A stretch of DNA of 64,000 nucleotides from Paracoccaceae bacterium (GTDB lineage Bacteria > Pseudomonadota > Alphaproteobacteria > Rhodobacterales > Rhodobacteraceae), in the NCBI GenBank assembly GCA_013214575.1, contig JABSSD010000108.1, forward strand, positions 1-64,000, in the 5' to 3' direction. Of this stretch, positions 54,995 through 63,537 are shown in pieces. Positions within the stretch are counted from its first letter, which is position 1, and each line of letters begins with the position of its first letter. The position numbers and the translations under genes are program-made. The notes beneath the pieces are model-generated. The model was not told the origin of the DNA. It did no database searches and saw only the letters and a program-made list of their open reading frames with translations.

Positions 54995-56095
54995 ATGATG
55001 ACACCTGAGACAGAAACTGAATTGGCCGAGACTGTTGCCGGGGCTGCGGCACCGCTGGCGGTCTGTGGCGGCGGCACCCGTGGATGTGATGTGGCGGGCG
55101 AGGCGCTGAGCACCCGTGCTTTGAGTGGGGTTGAGCTGTATGAGTCGGGCGCGTTGACGCTGGTGGCGCGGGCGGGAACGCCGGTGTGTGAGATCGAGGC
55201 CCTGTTGGCGCAGAGCGGCCAGCGGCTGGCGTTTGAACCGATGGATCATCGCGGAGTGCTGGCAACCGATGGCGTGCCGACGATTGGCGGTGTATTCGCG
55301 GCCAATGTCTCGGGGCCCCGGCGCATTCAATGTGGTGCGGCGCGGGATTTCCTGTTGGGGGTGCGGTTTGTCGATGGCACCGGGCAGGTGGTCAAGAATG
55401 GCGGCCGGGTGATGAAGAATGTCACCGGCTATGATCTGGTCAAGCTGATGGCCGGGGCGCATGGCACCCTGGGGGTGTTGAGCGAAGTGTCCTTTAAGGT
55501 GCTGCCGATCCCCGAGGCGCAAGCAACCGTGCGTGTTGCCGATGTCGATCTGGCGCTGGCGGTCCGGGTGATGTCAGCGGCGCTGGGCTCACCTTATGAT
55601 GTGAGCGGGGCGGGCTATGATCCCGACACCCGCAGTGCCCATATCCGGGTCGAAGGATTTGCCGGCTCGGTTGGCTATCGGGTCGATCGGCTGTGCGCTG
55701 AGCTGGCGCGCTTTGGCAGCGCAGAGCAGCTGGACGGCAGCGCCGAGCTGTGGCGTGGCATTCGCGATGTCGCGGCGTTTCAGGGGTGCGAAGGCGACGT
55801 CTGGCGGATCTCGGTCAAGCCCTCCGATGCGGTGGCGCTGGCGGATCAGCTGCAGGCAGAGGCGCTTCAGTTTGACTGGGGCGGCGGGCTGGTCTGGGCC
55901 TTGGTTGCAAATGGCACTGATCTTCGGGCGCGGATGACTGTGCCGGGCCATGCGACGCTGGTGCGCGGCAGCGCCGAGACGCGGCTGCGGTTGCGGCAGT
56001 TCCAGCCGCAGCCTGCGCCACTGGCAGCGATTTCCGAAGGGCTGCGGGCCAAGTTTGATCCGCGCGGAATTTTGAACGCGGGGCTGATGGGATAG
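54995..56095 (+). CDS. glcE: Glycolate oxidase FAD-binding subunit
   Basis: A 366-residue subunit with an FAD-binding_4 domain (DHRGVLATDGVPTIGGVFAANVSGPRRI, GGRVMKNVTGYDLVKLMAGAHGTLGVLSEVSFKVLP) and a shortened cap. Family length is about 350-400. The start is ATG 54995 or 54998; the upstream in-frame extension crosses the repeat and is rejected. Confidence 0.93.
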   Translation: MMTPETETELAETVAGAAAPLAVCGGGTRGCDVAGEALSTRALSGVELYESGALTLVARAGTPVCEIEALLAQSGQRLAFEPMDHRGVLATDGVPTIGGVFAANVSGPRRIQCGAARDFLLGVRFVDGTGQVVKNGGRVMKNVTGYDLVKLMAGAHGTLGVLSEVSFKVLPIPEAQATVRVADVDLALAVRVMSAALGSPYDVSGAGYDPDTRSAHIRVEGFAGSVGYRVDRLCAELARFGSAEQLDGSAELWRGIRDVAAFQGCEGDVWRISVKPSDAVALADQLQAEALQFDWGGGLVWALVANGTDLRARMTVPGHATLVRGSAETRLRLRQFQPQPAPLAAISEGLRAKFDPRGILNAGLMG

Positions 56096-56099
56096 CGAC

Positions 56100-57422
56100 A
56101 TGCAAACGACATTTACCAAAGACCAGCTGCGTGATCCGGCGATTGCGCGCTCAAATGAAATCCTGCGCTCCTGCGTACATTGCGGCTTCTGCACCGCCAC
56201 CTGTCCCACCTATCTGGTGCTGGGGGATGAGCTGGACAGCCCGCGGGGGCGGATCTATCTGATCAAGGATATGCTGGAGAACAACCGGGTGCCGGACGAG
56301 AAGACGGTCAAGCATATTGATCGCTGCCTGTCCTGCCTGGCCTGCATGACCACCTGTCCCAGCGGTGTGCATTACATGCATCTGGTGGATCACGCGCGCG
56401 CCTATATCGAGACCCATTATAAGCGACCCTTCAGTGATCGCGCCCTGCGCTGGCTGCTGGCGCGGGTCCTGCCCTATCCGGGCCGATTCCGGCTGGCGCT
56501 GCTGGCGGCCAAGATGGCGCGGCCGCTGCGAAATCTGATGCCGGACCCGCGGTTGAAGGCGATGCTGGAGATGGCGCCGAGGCAGATCCCTGCGGTCAGT
56601 CGCAATGATGATCCGCAGAGTTTTGCCGCCACTGAGCCGCGCAGGAAACGGGTGGCGCTGATGACTGGCTGCGCCCAGAAGGCGCTGAACACTGATATCA
56701 ACGACGCCACCATCCGGCTGCTGACCCGGCTGGGCTGCGAGGTTGTTGTGGCCGAGGGGGCAGGCTGCTGTGGGGCGTTGACCCATCACATGGGTCGCGA
56801 GGCGGAGAGCCACGCGACGGCGGCGAAGAATATCCAGGCCTGGGGGGCGGAAATGGATGGCAAGGGGCTGGATGCGATTGTCATCAACACCAGCGGCTGT
56901 GGCACCACGATCAAGGATTATGGTCATATGTTCCGCAACGAGCCGCTGGCGGCAGCTGCGGCGCGGGTGTCGGAGCTGGCGATGGATGTGTCCGAGCTGC
57001 TGATGCAGCTGGAGCTGCCCATGGGGGCGGACAAGGGGCTGACGGTTGCCTATCACGCCGCCTGCTCGCTGCAGCATGGCCAACAGATCAAGACATATCC
57101 CAAGACATTGCTGAAACGGGCCGGCTTCAAGGTGGTGGAGCCGGCAGACAGCCATCTGTGTTGTGGCTCGGCCGGCACCTATAATTTGCTGCAGCCCGAG
57201 ATCTCGGGGCAGTTGAAGGCGCGCAAGATCGAGACGCTGGAGGCCAGAAAGCCGGATCTGATCGCGGCGGGCAATATCGGCTGCATGATGCAGATCGGCT
57301 CTGGGACAGAGCTGCCGATTATGCATACGGTTGAGCTGCTGGACTGGGCAACCGGCGGGCCGCAGCCGCCGACTCTGACGCAACCGGGCAAGCGCGCGCC
57401 ACAAATTCCACAGCTGCGCTGA
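56100..57422 (+). CDS. glcF: Glycolate oxidase iron-sulfur subunit
   Basis: A 440-residue protein with two [4Fe-4S] sites, C25-x2-C28-x2-C31-x3-C35 and C76-x2-C79-x2-C82-x3-C86, followed by two CCG domains (GCCGALTHHMGRE, HLCCGSAGTYNLLQPE). It transfers electrons from GlcD/GlcE to the quinone pool. It starts 4 bp after glcE. Confidence 0.95.
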   Translation: MQTTFTKDQLRDPAIARSNEILRSCVHCGFCTATCPTYLVLGDELDSPRGRIYLIKDMLENNRVPDEKTVKHIDRCLSCLACMTTCPSGVHYMHLVDHARAYIETHYKRPFSDRALRWLLARVLPYPGRFRLALLAAKMARPLRNLMPDPRLKAMLEMAPRQIPAVSRNDDPQSFAATEPRRKRVALMTGCAQKALNTDINDATIRLLTRLGCEVVVAEGAGCCGALTHHMGREAESHATAAKNIQAWGAEMDGKGLDAIVINTSGCGTTIKDYGHMFRNEPLAAAAARVSELAMDVSELLMQLELPMGADKGLTVAYHAACSLQHGQQIKTYPKTLLKRAGFKVVEPADSHLCCGSAGTYNLLQPEISGQLKARKIETLEARKPDLIAAGNIGCMMQIGSGTELPIMHTVELLDWATGGPQPPTLTQPGKRAPQIPQLR

Positions 57423-57532
57423 TGCAGCATTGGTCTCATATGCAGGAAACACCTGTACTGATGCGCGCTTTGCCGTAATTTTGCCGTGAGACGGCTTTAG
57501 CCTGTGTATCACAGAGCGTTGGAGGTGAGTTT

Positions 57533-58342
57533 TTGCGACATTTGGTGATGGTATGTGTGATGGCGCTGGCGCCTTTGGTGGCCGCTGCACAGGACAGCCG
57601 TTTGTTGCGGATGGACACCACCGATGCGGGGCGGCAGTGGCAGGCTGTGGGCCGTCTGGATGTCAATGGCGAGGGGTTTTGTACGGGGGCGCTGATTGCC
57701 CCTGATCTGGTGCTGACCGCCGCCCATTGCCTGTTTGATAGCCGGACCAAGGCCCAGCTGCGGCCGGATACCATCGAGTTTCTGGCCGGTTGGCGCAATG
57801 GGCGTGCCTCGGCCTATCGCGGGGTGCGCCGGGCGGTGGTGCATCCAGATTATACCTATGATGGACAGGTTTCCACCGAGCGGGTGCGCAATGATATTGC
57901 CCTGCTGCAATTGCAGCGTCCCATTCGCAATACCACGGTGATCCCGTTTGAAACTGATGTTCGCCCCGCCAAGGGGGCTCGCATCGGCGTGGTTTCTTAT
58001 GCCTATGACCGCTCCGAGGCGCCTTCTCTACAGGAAGTATGTGCGGTGATGGCCCGCCAGCAAGGGGTGCTGGTGATGTCCTGCGATGTTGATTACGGCT
58101 CCTCCGGGGCGCCGGTGTTTTCCTTTGACGGCGGGGTGCCGCGGATCGTGTCGGTGGTCTCTGCCAAGGCCGAGGTTGACGGCGAACAGGTGTCGCTTGG
58201 CTCGGCGCTGGCTGGCGAGCTGGATCTGCTGCGGGTCCAGTTGAGCGAGGTGCAGACCGGCAGCCGGTTGCCGCCCGGAGTGGGGCGGGTGAAAGTCGGC
58301 GAAGGGCGCAATAGCACCGGTGCAAAGTTCATCCAGCAATGA
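57533..58342 (+). CDS. Trypsin-like serine protease (first of a tandem pair)
   Basis: A 269-residue secreted S1-type protease with a signal peptide (RHLVMVCVMALAPLVAAAQ). The catalytic triad is His65 (LTAAHC), Asp121 (NDIALL) and Ser191 (GSSGAP). The TTG start is supported by GGAGG 7 bp upstream. The substrate pocket is not predictable. It ends STGAKFIQQ, shared with its neighbour, and overlaps that gene by 4 bp. Confidence 0.88.
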   Translation: MRHLVMVCVMALAPLVAAAQDSRLLRMDTTDAGRQWQAVGRLDVNGEGFCTGALIAPDLVLTAAHCLFDSRTKAQLRPDTIEFLAGWRNGRASAYRGVRRAVVHPDYTYDGQVSTERVRNDIALLQLQRPIRNTTVIPFETDVRPAKGARIGVVSYAYDRSEAPSLQEVCAVMARQQGVLVMSCDVDYGSSGAPVFSFDGGVPRIVSVVSAKAEVDGEQVSLGSALAGELDLLRVQLSEVQTGSRLPPGVGRVKVGEGRNSTGAKFIQQ

Positions 58343-59157
58343 GCGCGCTTCTGAAGGCTCTTGCTGCCTGTGCTGCGATGGTTTTGGCCGGGGCCGCGCT
58401 GGCGGAAAATACCAGCCTGCGCCAGCTTTCCGACCGCGAGGATCTTCTCGGCTGGGAGGCCGTGGGGCGGCTGGATTTTGCCGGAAAGGGGTTTTGCAGC
58501 GGCACCCTGATTGCGCCGGATCTGGTGCTCACCGCAGCCCATTGCGTTTATAACCGGGACGGGCAATTGCGCGCCGTGGGCCAGATACAGTTCCGGGCCG
58601 GATTGCAGGATGGCAGCGCCATCGCAGACCGCCAGGCGCTGCAGATTGCGGCTCATCCGGGGTACCGCCCCGGGCGTGGCCCTGATGTTGAAAATGTCAC
58701 CTATGATGTGGCGCTGATCCGGCTTGAAAACCCGATCAGCAGCTTTGAGGCGGATCCCTTTGTGCTGCATTCAGGTCGCAACTACGGCGACGAAATTTCT
58801 GTCACCTCTTATGGCATGGGCCGTGCGGAGGTCCCGTCGCGGCAGCGTAGCTGCACCCTGATGGCAGAGTTCCAGCAGGTGATGATGATTGATTGCAACG
58901 TGACCTTCGGCTCCTCCGGTGCGCCGGTCTTCTCACAAGTTGGCGGTCGCGGGCGCATTCTGTCGGTGGTCTCAAGCGGCGGCACCTATCAGGGCCGCAA
59001 AGTGGCTTTTGGCATGCAGCTGGCGGATCGGGTGGCCGAGCTGAAGGCGCAACTGCGACGCAATCCAGTGGCGGCGGTGGACCGGCGGATCAAGCGGATA
59101 CGGGTTGGCGGCGGCAATGGGGTGAGCGGTGCAAAATTCATCCGACCCGGTGGCTGA
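58339..59157 (+). CDS. Trypsin-like serine protease (second of a tandem pair)
   Basis: A 272-residue paralogue of the preceding protease with a signal peptide ending ALAEN. The triad is His68 (LTAAHC), Asp123 (YDVALI) and Ser193 (GSSGAP). The matching C-terminus VSGAKFIRPGG and shared spacing show tandem duplication. Translational coupling (ATGA) suggests co-production. Confidence 0.9.
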   Translation: MSALLKALAACAAMVLAGAALAENTSLRQLSDREDLLGWEAVGRLDFAGKGFCSGTLIAPDLVLTAAHCVYNRDGQLRAVGQIQFRAGLQDGSAIADRQALQIAAHPGYRPGRGPDVENVTYDVALIRLENPISSFEADPFVLHSGRNYGDEISVTSYGMGRAEVPSRQRSCTLMAEFQQVMMIDCNVTFGSSGAPVFSQVGGRGRILSVVSSGGTYQGRKVAFGMQLADRVAELKAQLRRNPVAAVDRRIKRIRVGGGNGVSGAKFIRPGG

Positions 59158-59287
59158 GCCCTCTTGAAAGGCGCAATTTGGTAATTATCTCAGTGTCATC
59201 CGGATCGCCTCTGATGGGGTCCGGTGATGAGATGCCTGTCCCACTATGGGAAGGCGCACCCCATATCGCTCTGAATGAGGATAATTT

Positions 59288-59752
59288 ATGCGTAGTTTTG
59301 ATTTTGCCCCGCTGCACCGGGCTTCTATTGGTTTTGATCAGATCGCGGATCTGATGGACCGGGCGCTAAGCGCAGATGGGACGCAGCCCAGTTACCCACC
59401 CTACAACATCGAAAAAACCGAAGGTGATGCCTATCGTATCTCGATTGCCGTGGCCGGGTTTTCCGCGGCGGACCTGAATGTGGAAGTCAAGGAAAACGGC
59501 TTGATTGTCACCGCCAAGAAAGCCCCGGACGAGACTGAACGCAGTTATCTGCACCGCGGCATTGCCACCCGCGCCTTTGAGCGGCGCTTTACCCTGGCCG
59601 ATCATGTGCGGGTCACCGGCGCCAGCCATGCGGATGGAATGTTGCACATCGAATTGCAGCGAGAAGTGCCCGAGGCCCTGAAGCCCCGGCGTATTGAGAT
59701 TTCCTCCATGAGCGATAAAGCCAATCTGGTAGAGGCACAAACCGTCAACTAA
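59288..59752 (+). CDS. Small heat shock protein (Hsp20 family)
   Basis: A 154-residue IbpA-type chaperone. The opening MRSFDFAPLHRASIGFDQIADLM and YNIEKTEGDAYRISIAVAGFSAADLNVEVKENGLIV form the alpha-crystallin domain start; GIATRAFERRFTLADHV is the conserved beta-strand segment, and GMLHIELQREVPE ends it. It prevents aggregation of unfolded protein. Confidence 0.93.
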   Translation: MRSFDFAPLHRASIGFDQIADLMDRALSADGTQPSYPPYNIEKTEGDAYRISIAVAGFSAADLNVEVKENGLIVTAKKAPDETERSYLHRGIATRAFERRFTLADHVRVTGASHADGMLHIELQREVPEALKPRRIEISSMSDKANLVEAQTVN

Positions 59753-60086
59753 CGCGTTGCCAATATGCCCCCAACAGGCACCTGGTTGTTGGGGGCTCTA
59801 AATCTCCGTTTTCCCGTTCGAGCCAGTGGCCAAATGCGGTGGTCAAATGCGGTGGCAACAGGCTGTGATCAAATGCGGTGGCGCGAGGTCGTGAAAATTG
59901 ATACACTGTGAACTGGAAACACTCCGGATCGATCTTCTGCCAGAGATCGTGTGAGGACCGGGTCAACATACTTCCCTCGTTAACCCGGCCTGGATCCCCT
60001 TGGTTGCCCACCAAGGGGATTTCTCGTTGTCAGGGCTCGGGCTCGGGCTCGGGCTAGGGCTCGGGCGGCTGACCGGCTGCCTCCCC
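59753..60086. other. Intergenic region with short repeats
   Basis: The 334 bp hold three copies of CAAATGCGGTGG (59831-59842, 59844-59855, 59870-59881) and a run of GGGCTC hexamers (about 60034-60066). It lies between the convergent hsp20 and VWA genes. No gene is supported. Confidence 0.7.
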
Positions 60087-62081
60087 CTATTGGCTGAGGC
60101 GGTCTGCCAGCCGCATCAGCTGCACCGCTTGAGCGCGATAGCCGAAAGCATCATCGCCTTTGGCGCCATTGGCCAGGGCAATCGCCTGGGCGTAAGACCA
60201 GTTGCCCAGGTAAGGGCTGTTCTGCAGCAGCTGGCCAAAACCGGCAATGGCACTGGCGAATATCATGTCCGGGGTGGCCTCGCCGCCGGGCAGGATCGGG
60301 GTTTCGATCAGGTTGCTGGTGTGCTCGCCGGGGCGTTTGTAGCGCAGCCGCAGGAAACCGTACTCTGCGCTGGTAGCGGTCTCTTCCGCGGCTTGATAGC
60401 GCAGCGGGTCACTCAGCCGGGCCGGGCTGCCAACCGGGGTTACCTCATAGATCGCGGTCACCGAATGGCCAGCGCCGATTTCACCGGCGTCGACCCGGTC
60501 ATTGTTGAAATCGGCGCGGTTCAGGGCGCGGGTTTCATAGCCGATCAGCCGGTATTCGGCGATCTGGGCAGGGTTGAACTCGACCTGGATCTTGACGTCA
60601 TTGGCAATTGGGAACAAGGCGCCGCTGAGCTGATCCACCAGCGTTTTCTGCGCCTCGGAGAGGGTGTCGATATAGGCGGCCTGACCGTTGCCGGACTGCG
60701 CCAGCGCCTGCATGGTGGCATCGTCCAGATTGCCACGACCAAAGCCCAGCACCGACAAGTAGGTGCCGGTTTCACGTTTTTTGGCGATGAAATCCTTCAG
60801 CGCCTCCGGGTCATGGATGCCGACGTTGAAATCGCCGTCGGTGGCCAGAATTATGCGGCTGACCTCGCCCTCCTCAGACATGGCTTCGGCGGTGGCATAG
60901 GCCTGTTGCAGCCCGGCTTGCCCCGCGGTGGAGCCGCCTGCGTCCAGTCTATCCAGTGCCGCCAGGATGGTGGCGCGGTCGCTGGCTGGGGTCGGGTCGA
61001 GCACCTGCCCGGCGGAGCCGGCATAGGTGACGATGGCGACCTGATCCTCGGGGCGCAATTGGCCAAGCATCAGCTGAAAGCTTTGTTTCAGAAGCGGCAG
61101 TTTGTTGGGAGCATCCATGCTGCCCGATGTATCGATCAGGAACACAAGGTTTAGTGGTGGGCGCGTGTCCAGCGCCGGTTTCTCGCCCTGTAGCGCGATA
61201 TGCACCAATTGTGTGTCCGGATTCCAGGGGGTGGCGATCACCGTGGCGCGGGTGGAAAACGGCACTTCATCAAGGGGGGCGGCGTAGTCATAGGGGAAAT
61301 AATTCACCATTTCCTCAATCCGCACCTGTTCGGGGCTGGGCAGGCGGCCCCTGTTCAAACTGGAGCGCAGGATCGCATAAGAGGCGGTGTCGACGTCGAT
61401 TGAAAAGGTCGAGACCGGCTCATCAGTGGTGATTTTCAGCGGATTAGGCTCTGCATCTGGATAGGCCTCGGTGTCTGCCTCGATCCGCAGTTGGCTGTCG
61501 TCGACATATCCAGGTGGAGGGCTGGGCAGCGAGCGCGCTTCCATTTTGGCTGTGGCAGATGGCCTGGCCATGACAGAGGTTGATGAGGAGAGCCCGGCAA
61601 TAGTGTCCACAGGCGCAGCCATGTCGGCTTGCTCGGCGATAACCGGGGCCTCCATTGGCGCCACACTGAGTTCTTCGGCTTCCCCTGCGGCTTGCAGCCG
61701 GGCGCGCCCGTCGCTGTCAAGCGAACCGGCAAGGCTTTCGACAACAGCGGCTTCAGGGGTGGGAGCGGTCAGCCCGTCGGGGCCCTGCTGCAGCGCGGGC
61801 ATGTAGACAAATAGCCCAATGGCAACCAGGGCAGTTGAGGCGGTGAGCGCCTGGCGGGTGGAAATGGCTTTGAACATGGAAAACACTCCTCTGAAGAGAC
61901 CCTTTTTCGGGCGATCAGAAGTGAAACGGACCTGCGCCGTGCTTTCTTGGCGAGTGGCAAAGTTTTTTCCCGCCAGGGCGATATTTTTGGCCTTGCGCGT
62001 CGCATCAGGCGTCGGCGTGGCGGCGCGCATGGCGGTTTTCAGATCGTCAAAATCATCGAAGTCGTCAAAGGGGCCGCTCAT
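60087..62081 (-). CDS. Membrane-anchored VWA-domain protein (DUF3520/YfbK-like)
   Basis: A 664-residue protein. Residues 1-76 are cytoplasmic and start with an acidic FDDFDDFDDL run, a single hydrophobic segment lies at about 78-96, a low-complexity linker follows, and a von Willebrand N-terminal domain precedes a VWA domain with the metal site D317-T-S319-G-S321. The C-terminal third is DUF3520. The function is unknown. It overlaps the ECF sigma gene by 4 bp, so its cytoplasmic N-terminus is a candidate for controlling that sigma factor. Confidence 0.87.
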   Translation of the reverse strand: MSGPFDDFDDFDDLKTAMRAATPTPDATRKAKNIALAGKNFATRQESTAQVRFTSDRPKKGLFRGVFSMFKAISTRQALTASTALVAIGLFVYMPALQQGPDGLTAPTPEAAVVESLAGSLDSDGRARLQAAGEAEELSVAPMEAPVIAEQADMAAPVDTIAGLSSSTSVMARPSATAKMEARSLPSPPPGYVDDSQLRIEADTEAYPDAEPNPLKITTDEPVSTFSIDVDTASYAILRSSLNRGRLPSPEQVRIEEMVNYFPYDYAAPLDEVPFSTRATVIATPWNPDTQLVHIALQGEKPALDTRPPLNLVFLIDTSGSMDAPNKLPLLKQSFQLMLGQLRPEDQVAIVTYAGSAGQVLDPTPASDRATILAALDRLDAGGSTAGQAGLQQAYATAEAMSEEGEVSRIILATDGDFNVGIHDPEALKDFIAKKRETGTYLSVLGFGRGNLDDATMQALAQSGNGQAAYIDTLSEAQKTLVDQLSGALFPIANDVKIQVEFNPAQIAEYRLIGYETRALNRADFNNDRVDAGEIGAGHSVTAIYEVTPVGSPARLSDPLRYQAAEETATSAEYGFLRLRYKRPGEHTSNLIETPILPGGEATPDMIFASAIAGFGQLLQNSPYLGNWSYAQAIALANGAKGDDAFGYRAQAVQLMRLADRLSQ

Positions 62082-62620
62082 GGGGCGTCCTCCTGTTGTT
62101 TCAGGGCGCGCAGATGTTTCTTGGCCTCAGACACCCGCCAGCTGATGGTGCCGGGCGAGACATTGAGGATCTCGGCGGCGTCGGCGTGGGTTACCTCGTC
62201 CAGTATCAGCGCCAGCGTGTCGCGCAGATCGTCGGGCAGGCCGCGCATGGCGCCGGTGAGCCAGTCAAGCTGGCTGTTGCTGTCGGCGATGGCGGCCTGA
62301 CGGTCCAGCTCCCAGTCGCCCCAGCCGCTGGCGGCCTTGTTGTGGGTGGTGGCGCGGCGACGGCGGTCGTGGGCAGCATTGACCACCACCCGGTACAGCC
62401 AGGTGCTAAAGCGGGCACTGGGCTGGTAATGTGCCATTTTGGCGGGCAGCGCGGCGCAGATGTCCTGGGTCAGATCCTCGGCCTCGGCGCGCTGGCCGGT
62501 CATCCGATAGGCCAGTCCAAAGACACGATCATAGTGGCGATCCAGCAGCACTGAAAACGCCTCTGCATCGCCCGTCGCCGCAGCCGCAGCCAGGTGCTGA
62601 TCCTCTACCATCATACGCAT
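62078..62620 (-). CDS. ECF-type RNA polymerase sigma factor
   Basis: A 180-residue sigma-70-family protein. Region 2 is FSVLLDRHYDRVFGLAYRMTGQRAEAEDLTQDICAAL...FSTWLYRVVVNAAHDRRRR; region 4 is LPDDLRDTLALILDEVTHADAAEILNVSPGTISWRVSEAKKHLRAL. The usual separate anti-sigma gene is absent; its partner is the VWA protein. ATG codons at 62614 and 62611 are alternative starts. Confidence 0.92.
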   Translation of the reverse strand: MRMMVEDQHLAAAAATGDAEAFSVLLDRHYDRVFGLAYRMTGQRAEAEDLTQDICAALPAKMAHYQPSARFSTWLYRVVVNAAHDRRRRATTHNKAASGWGDWELDRQAAIADSNSQLDWLTGAMRGLPDDLRDTLALILDEVTHADAAEILNVSPGTISWRVSEAKKHLRALKQQEDAP

Positions 62621-62968
62621 TACGTAAATTGTAACGCAGATCGATGCCAGTTTCTTGGCGGGATCAGGTTTATTGCGATTTTATCACTCTGCAGCGATTT
62701 TTGAGATCTATACTTATCAATTTTGATTGCTATACTTATCATTTTTGAGATCTATACTTATCACTGGCTTCTATGTGAGGCTATGTTTCCCATTTATCTG
62801 CTAAGTTACTTTACGTTTTTTCCTAAGAATTACAATATTTTAGTTGAAACTGCACATCTCTGATGCGAGCTTTATCGAGTGGGAATTGCACAGGCAATAT
62901 CCGCACCATAGCGAGGTAAACCCTTGCTCAGGCCTTGGATTATTGTCTGGAATGGAAGGAAAAGTAGA
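62621..62968. promoter_or_regulatory. ECF sigma/globin divergent intergenic region
   Basis: About 348 bp, unusually AT-rich at 62660-62850. It contains the 22-bp repeats and must hold the promoters of both genes. No other gene is supported. Confidence 0.55.
62698..62763 (+). repeat. Three tandem 22-bp repeats in the divergent promoter region
   Basis: Units 62698-62719, 62720-62741 and 62742-62763 are exactly 22 bp each. Units 1 and 3 are identical; unit 2 keeps the CTATACTTATCA half. All are in direct orientation, two helical turns apart, between the sigma-factor and globin genes. Confidence 0.9.
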
Positions 62969-63397
62969 ATGACCGAACAAGCTGTGGTTGTCCGATCCAG
63001 TTTTTCGCGGGTTTTTGCCAGAAAGGCAGAATTGACCAACCGCTTTTACCATCACCTTTTCCTGGCCCGGCCCGAAATCGAGGCCATGTTCACCAAGAAT
63101 TTCGGCATCCAAAAGGAAATGTTTTCCTCCATGCTGGCACTGGTTGTGCGGGCTCTGGAGCAACCGAAATTATTTTACTTGCTGACGGACAAGCTGCGCA
63201 AACAGCATGCGCCCCTGGCGATCAATAGGGAGCAGTGGAAAGCCGCTGTTGACGCCTTGATGCTGGCGTTTCGTGAGGTTCTGCAGGACGATCTTTCTGC
63301 CGAGGAAGATGCCGCCTGGGAGGCGGCTGCAACTGTGTTGATTGGCGCGATGGCGGTTCCTGACGATGGACCAAAGATCGGTGAATCTTTGGTCTGA
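62969..63397 (+). CDS. Single-domain globin
   Basis: A 142-residue protein with the flavohaemoglobin-type globin fold: SFSRVFARKAELTNRFYHHLFLARPEIEAMFTKN for helices A-C and a proximal-His region KQHAPLAINREQW, the counterpart of KHxxLGIxPEHY, where the final His position holds Trp. The FAD/NAD reductase domain is absent. Nitric oxide or oxygen handling is likely. ATG 62969 (MTEQAVVVRSS) is preferred over 62924. Confidence 0.82.
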   Translation: MTEQAVVVRSSFSRVFARKAELTNRFYHHLFLARPEIEAMFTKNFGIQKEMFSSMLALVVRALEQPKLFYLLTDKLRKQHAPLAINREQWKAAVDALMLAFREVLQDDLSAEEDAAWEAAATVLIGAMAVPDDGPKIGESLV

Positions 63398-63537
63398 CGG
63401 GGCAAGCCAGAGAGTTTTTCTGGCGCCGCGCATTTGCAAGGGAGAACGTTGAACGCGCCCGCCGTGGGGCGAACGCGTTACCGTTGCTCAGCGCAACAGG
63501 ATTTTGGCCCAGAGGCCGAAGCGGCCGGAGTGGCTGA

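Noticed and set aside
56151-57590. 479-codon minus-strand frame opposite glcF
   Set aside because: It is antisense to a clear iron-sulfur subunit and is His/Gln/Arg-rich, the usual product of reading a high-GC gene backwards.
62698-62763. CRISPR array
   Set aside because: The repeats are directly adjacent without spacers, and no cas genes are present.
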